Positions 5,343 through 5,660 of a stretch of DNA of 5,660 bases are shown in pieces. The stretch's first letter is position 1. The number at the start of each line of letters is the position of its first letter. The stretch is from contig JACPDS010000236.1 of assembly GCA_016183885.1 (NCBI GenBank), positions 1-5,660 of the forward strand, read 5' to 3'. Under the pieces are notes generated by a model. That model made no database searches. It was not told the DNA's origin and worked only from the letters and a program-made list of their open reading frames with translations. The stretch is from Armatimonadota bacterium (GTDB lineage: Bacteria; Vulcanimicrobiota; JACPDS01). A program made the translations under genes and the position numbers.

Positions 5343-5660
5343 TCATTTGTAAATAAGATTAAACAATTCGTTGGCTAAATCGTTGTCTAGATTTTTGAGA
5401 ATTTTATATTGCTCTAAGGCAGAACCATTATCTTTAAGCATTAAATAAGCCAAACCTAGATTGAAATGCGCCTTTGCGTAATCAGGCTTGATGCGAATAG
5501 CCTGTTTATATGCCTCAATCGCTTCTGTATAACGCCCAAGTTTGTAATAAACAAAACCCAGAAAGGAATGCACCTCTGCGTCATCAGGCTTGATGCGAAT
5601 AGCCTGTTTATATGCCTCAATCGCTTCTGTATAACGCCCAAGTTTGTAATAAACAAAACC
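5343..5660 (-). CDS. TPR-repeat protein, C-terminal part (cut by window edge)
   Basis: The frame is open from the window edge to a TGA at 5343, giving 105 residues of a C-terminus; a GTG at 5573 is in frame but is internal, since the repeat continues upstream of it. Three 34-residue tetratricopeptide units are seen. The first two share GFVYYKLGRYTEAIEAYKQA and IRIKPD; the third (GLAYLMLKDNGSALEQYKIL) is divergent and caps the array before the NLIYK end. TPRs form helical scaffolds for protein-protein contacts. What this one binds, and the nature of its N-terminus, cannot be told. It is co-directional with cooC, but the 110-base gap with its own promoter suggests separate transcription, so a CODH role is not implied. 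Confidence 0.85.
   Translation of the reverse strand, partial: GFVYYKLGRYTEAIEAYKQAIRIKPDDAEVHSFLGFVYYKLGRYTEAIEAYKQAIRIKPDYAKAHFNLGLAYLMLKDNGSALEQYKILKNLDNDLANELFNLIYK
5457..5660 (-). repeat. 102-base tandem coding repeat (TPR units)
   Basis: Two copies with a 102-base period, one per 34-residue TPR. Bases 5481-5558 and 5583-5660 are identical over all 78 positions, and the differences are confined to the short stretch between them (DDAEVHSFL against DYAKAHFNL in protein). Identity at silent sites points to recent duplication or gene conversion. The array may continue beyond the window. Confidence 0.9.

Noticed and set aside
5456..5656. Second minus-strand frame over the TPR repeats
   Set aside because: It is the out-of-frame reading of the same 102-base repeat; the TPR consensus is in the other frame.
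5481..5660. Possible CRISPR-like or satellite array
   Set aside because: The period is 102 bases, a multiple of three, and encodes 34-residue TPR units; no spacers are present.

Overview
The window comes from an AT-rich, strictly anaerobic-type bacterium. Every supported gene lies on the minus strand, so transcription runs from high to low coordinates. The core is a nickel carbon monoxide dehydrogenase (CODH) locus: a CooC-type nickel-insertion ATPase (4477-5232), the catalytic subunit CooS (2519-4447), a four-cluster CooF-like ferredoxin (860-1387), and NuoE-like (369-860) and NuoF-like (1-388, running off the edge) subunits of the kind that deliver electrons to or from NAD(P). The species cannot be named. 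AT-rich sequence, Shine-Dalgarno-led genes, TTG starts and TPR proteins fit anaerobic Firmicutes or an uncultivated anaerobic bacterial phylum, and this is inference only.

Layout, in the order of transcription. At 5343-5660 is the 3' end of a TPR protein whose repeats are nearly identical in DNA. The 110-base gap 5233-5342 holds a textbook sigma70-type promoter (TTGACA, 17-base spacer, TATACT) facing cooC, with a Fur-box-like palindrome over the predicted transcription start. cooC and cooS follow with a 29-base gap. Between cooS and the ferredoxin gene sits a three-gene block unrelated to CO metabolism: a DUF6941-like small protein (2062-2466), a HicA-like toxin (1779-2027) and a HicB-like antitoxin (1417-1773) with an unusual C-terminal tail. 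The ferredoxin, NuoE-like and NuoF-like genes are packed with overlaps (TAATG, then a 20-base overlap), indicating translational coupling.

Inferred working model: CooC loads nickel into CooS. CooS oxidises CO to CO2 and passes electrons through its D and B clusters to the ferredoxin. The NuoE/NuoF pair then transfers them to NAD(P)+, or runs in reverse or in a bifurcating mode. No hydrogenase, acetyl-CoA synthase or FNOR-type flavoprotein is visible, but the operon continues beyond base 1. The main points of interest are this CO-to-NAD(P) wiring, the toxin-antitoxin block splitting the CODH operon, and the possible iron-responsive operator.
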